Below, in pieces: positions 4,856 to 5,208 of a stretch of 5,208 nt of DNA. The notes below the pieces were generated by a model that did not search any database, was not told the DNA's origin, and worked only from the letters and a program-made list of their open reading frames with translations. The DNA comes from Brevundimonas sp. UBA2388. Its GTDB lineage: Bacteria; Pseudomonadota; Alphaproteobacteria; Caulobacterales; Caulobacteraceae. Position 1 is the stretch's first letter, and each line of letters opens with the position of its first letter. The stretch is taken from NCBI GenBank assembly GCA_002343425.1, contig DDSO01000103.1:7577-12784 (forward strand), written 5' to 3'. The position numbers and the translations under genes were made by a program.

Positions 4856-5208
4856 AATTCGGCATCGATCGCCTCCTGTCCGAGCCCGCACTGCGGGCGG
4901 ATCTGAAGGGCCGCAGGGTCGCCTTGCTGGGGCATCCGACCTCGGTGACGGCGGACCTGACGCATTCGCTGGACGCGCTGATGGCCTGTCCCGACCTGAA
5001 CGTCACGGCGGCGTTCGGGCCGCAGCACGGCATGCGGGGCGACCTGCAGGACAATATGATGGAGTCGCCGGACTTCACCGACCCGCGGCACGGCATCCCG
5101 GTGTTCAGCCTCTATGGCGAGGTGCGCCGTCCGACGGGGCAGGCAATGGGGACATTCGATGTCCTGCTGGTCGACATGCAGGACCTGGGCTGCCGCATCT
5201 ACACCTTC
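4852..5208 (+). CDS. namZ: Exo-beta-N-acetylmuramidase NamZ family (DUF1343), N-terminal part
   Basis: The reading frame is open from the ATG at 4852 to the window end (119 codons), so the gene is cut by the window, not truncated. NamZ-type enzymes remove terminal MurNAc residues from the non-reducing ends of peptidoglycan glycan fragments, feeding cell-wall sugar recycling. Family signatures are FGIDRLLSE at the N-terminus, RRVALLGHPTSV at about 21-32, AAFGPQHGMRGDLQ at about 53-66, the DPRHGIPVFSLYGE block at about 77-90, and FDVLLVDMQDLGCRIYTF at about 102-119, matching the family pattern of D-x-QD-x-G-x-R-x-YT. No signal peptide is seen, which suggests a cytoplasmic enzyme if this start is correct. 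GGAG five bases upstream (4843-4846) and the four-base overlap with the preceding gene support the start. Family assignment is strong; the exact substrate is inferred. Confidence 0.9.
   Translation, partial: MKFGIDRLLSEPALRADLKGRRVALLGHPTSVTADLTHSLDALMACPDLNVTAAFGPQHGMRGDLQDNMMESPDFTDPRHGIPVFSLYGEVRRPTGQAMGTFDVLLVDMQDLGCRIYTF

Noticed and set aside
4310..4891. 193-codon minus-strand frame antisense to the DOMON-like gene
   Set aside because: The + strand frame shows conserved family blocks and a coupled downstream gene; the antisense frame has none.

Overview
The window is high-GC and looks like chromosomal core DNA from a Caulobacterales-type alphaproteobacterium (Caulobacter or Brevundimonas-like). 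The basis is the gene families, the GC-rich codon use, -35 boxes of the TTGACGS type, a cluster of GANTC (CcrM methylation) sites and a 'CTCATCCCGGCGAAAGCCGGGA' type of intergenic repeat. The placement rests on recognition from memory, not on a search. There is no phage, transposase, CRISPR array or tRNA/rRNA gene.

Layout, left to right: the 3' end of prfB (peptide chain release factor 2, + strand, 1-190). Next is a strong bidirectional terminator hairpin (256-284), framed by two inverted arrays of degenerate heptamers. Then come two overlapping minus-strand genes: a bactofilin (344-886, TTG start) and, upstream of it, a membrane-anchored M23 endopeptidase (870-2021). This is the bactofilin/LmdC-type morphogenesis pair. 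Its 220-bp upstream region (2022-2242) is dense with inverted repeats, three GANTC sites, a CtrA-like box and a hairpin over the ribosome binding site. Further upstream on the minus strand are a one-cysteine Bcp/PrxQ peroxiredoxin (2243-2710), an inverted-repeat element (2719-2881) and tyrosyl-tRNA synthetase (2884-4140).

A 193-bp divergent intergenic region (4141-4333) holds what look like overlapping, back-to-back promoters that share a TTGAC-N4-GTCAA motif. It also holds a possible 16-codon tyrosine-containing leader ORF ahead of tyrS. On the + strand a DOMON-like protein (4334-4855) is coupled by ATGA overlap to a NamZ/DUF1343 exo-beta-N-acetylmuramidase gene (4852 to the window end).

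Two independent cell-wall modules therefore sit here: peptidoglycan remodelling for cell shape (bactofilin plus M23 peptidase) and peptidoglycan turnover or recycling (NamZ plus its DOMON-like partner). Between them are housekeeping genes for translation (tyrS; prfB at the edge) and peroxide defence (bcp). I see no wholly new system. The most interesting material is in the intergenic control regions and the undescribed DOMON-like/NamZ pairing.
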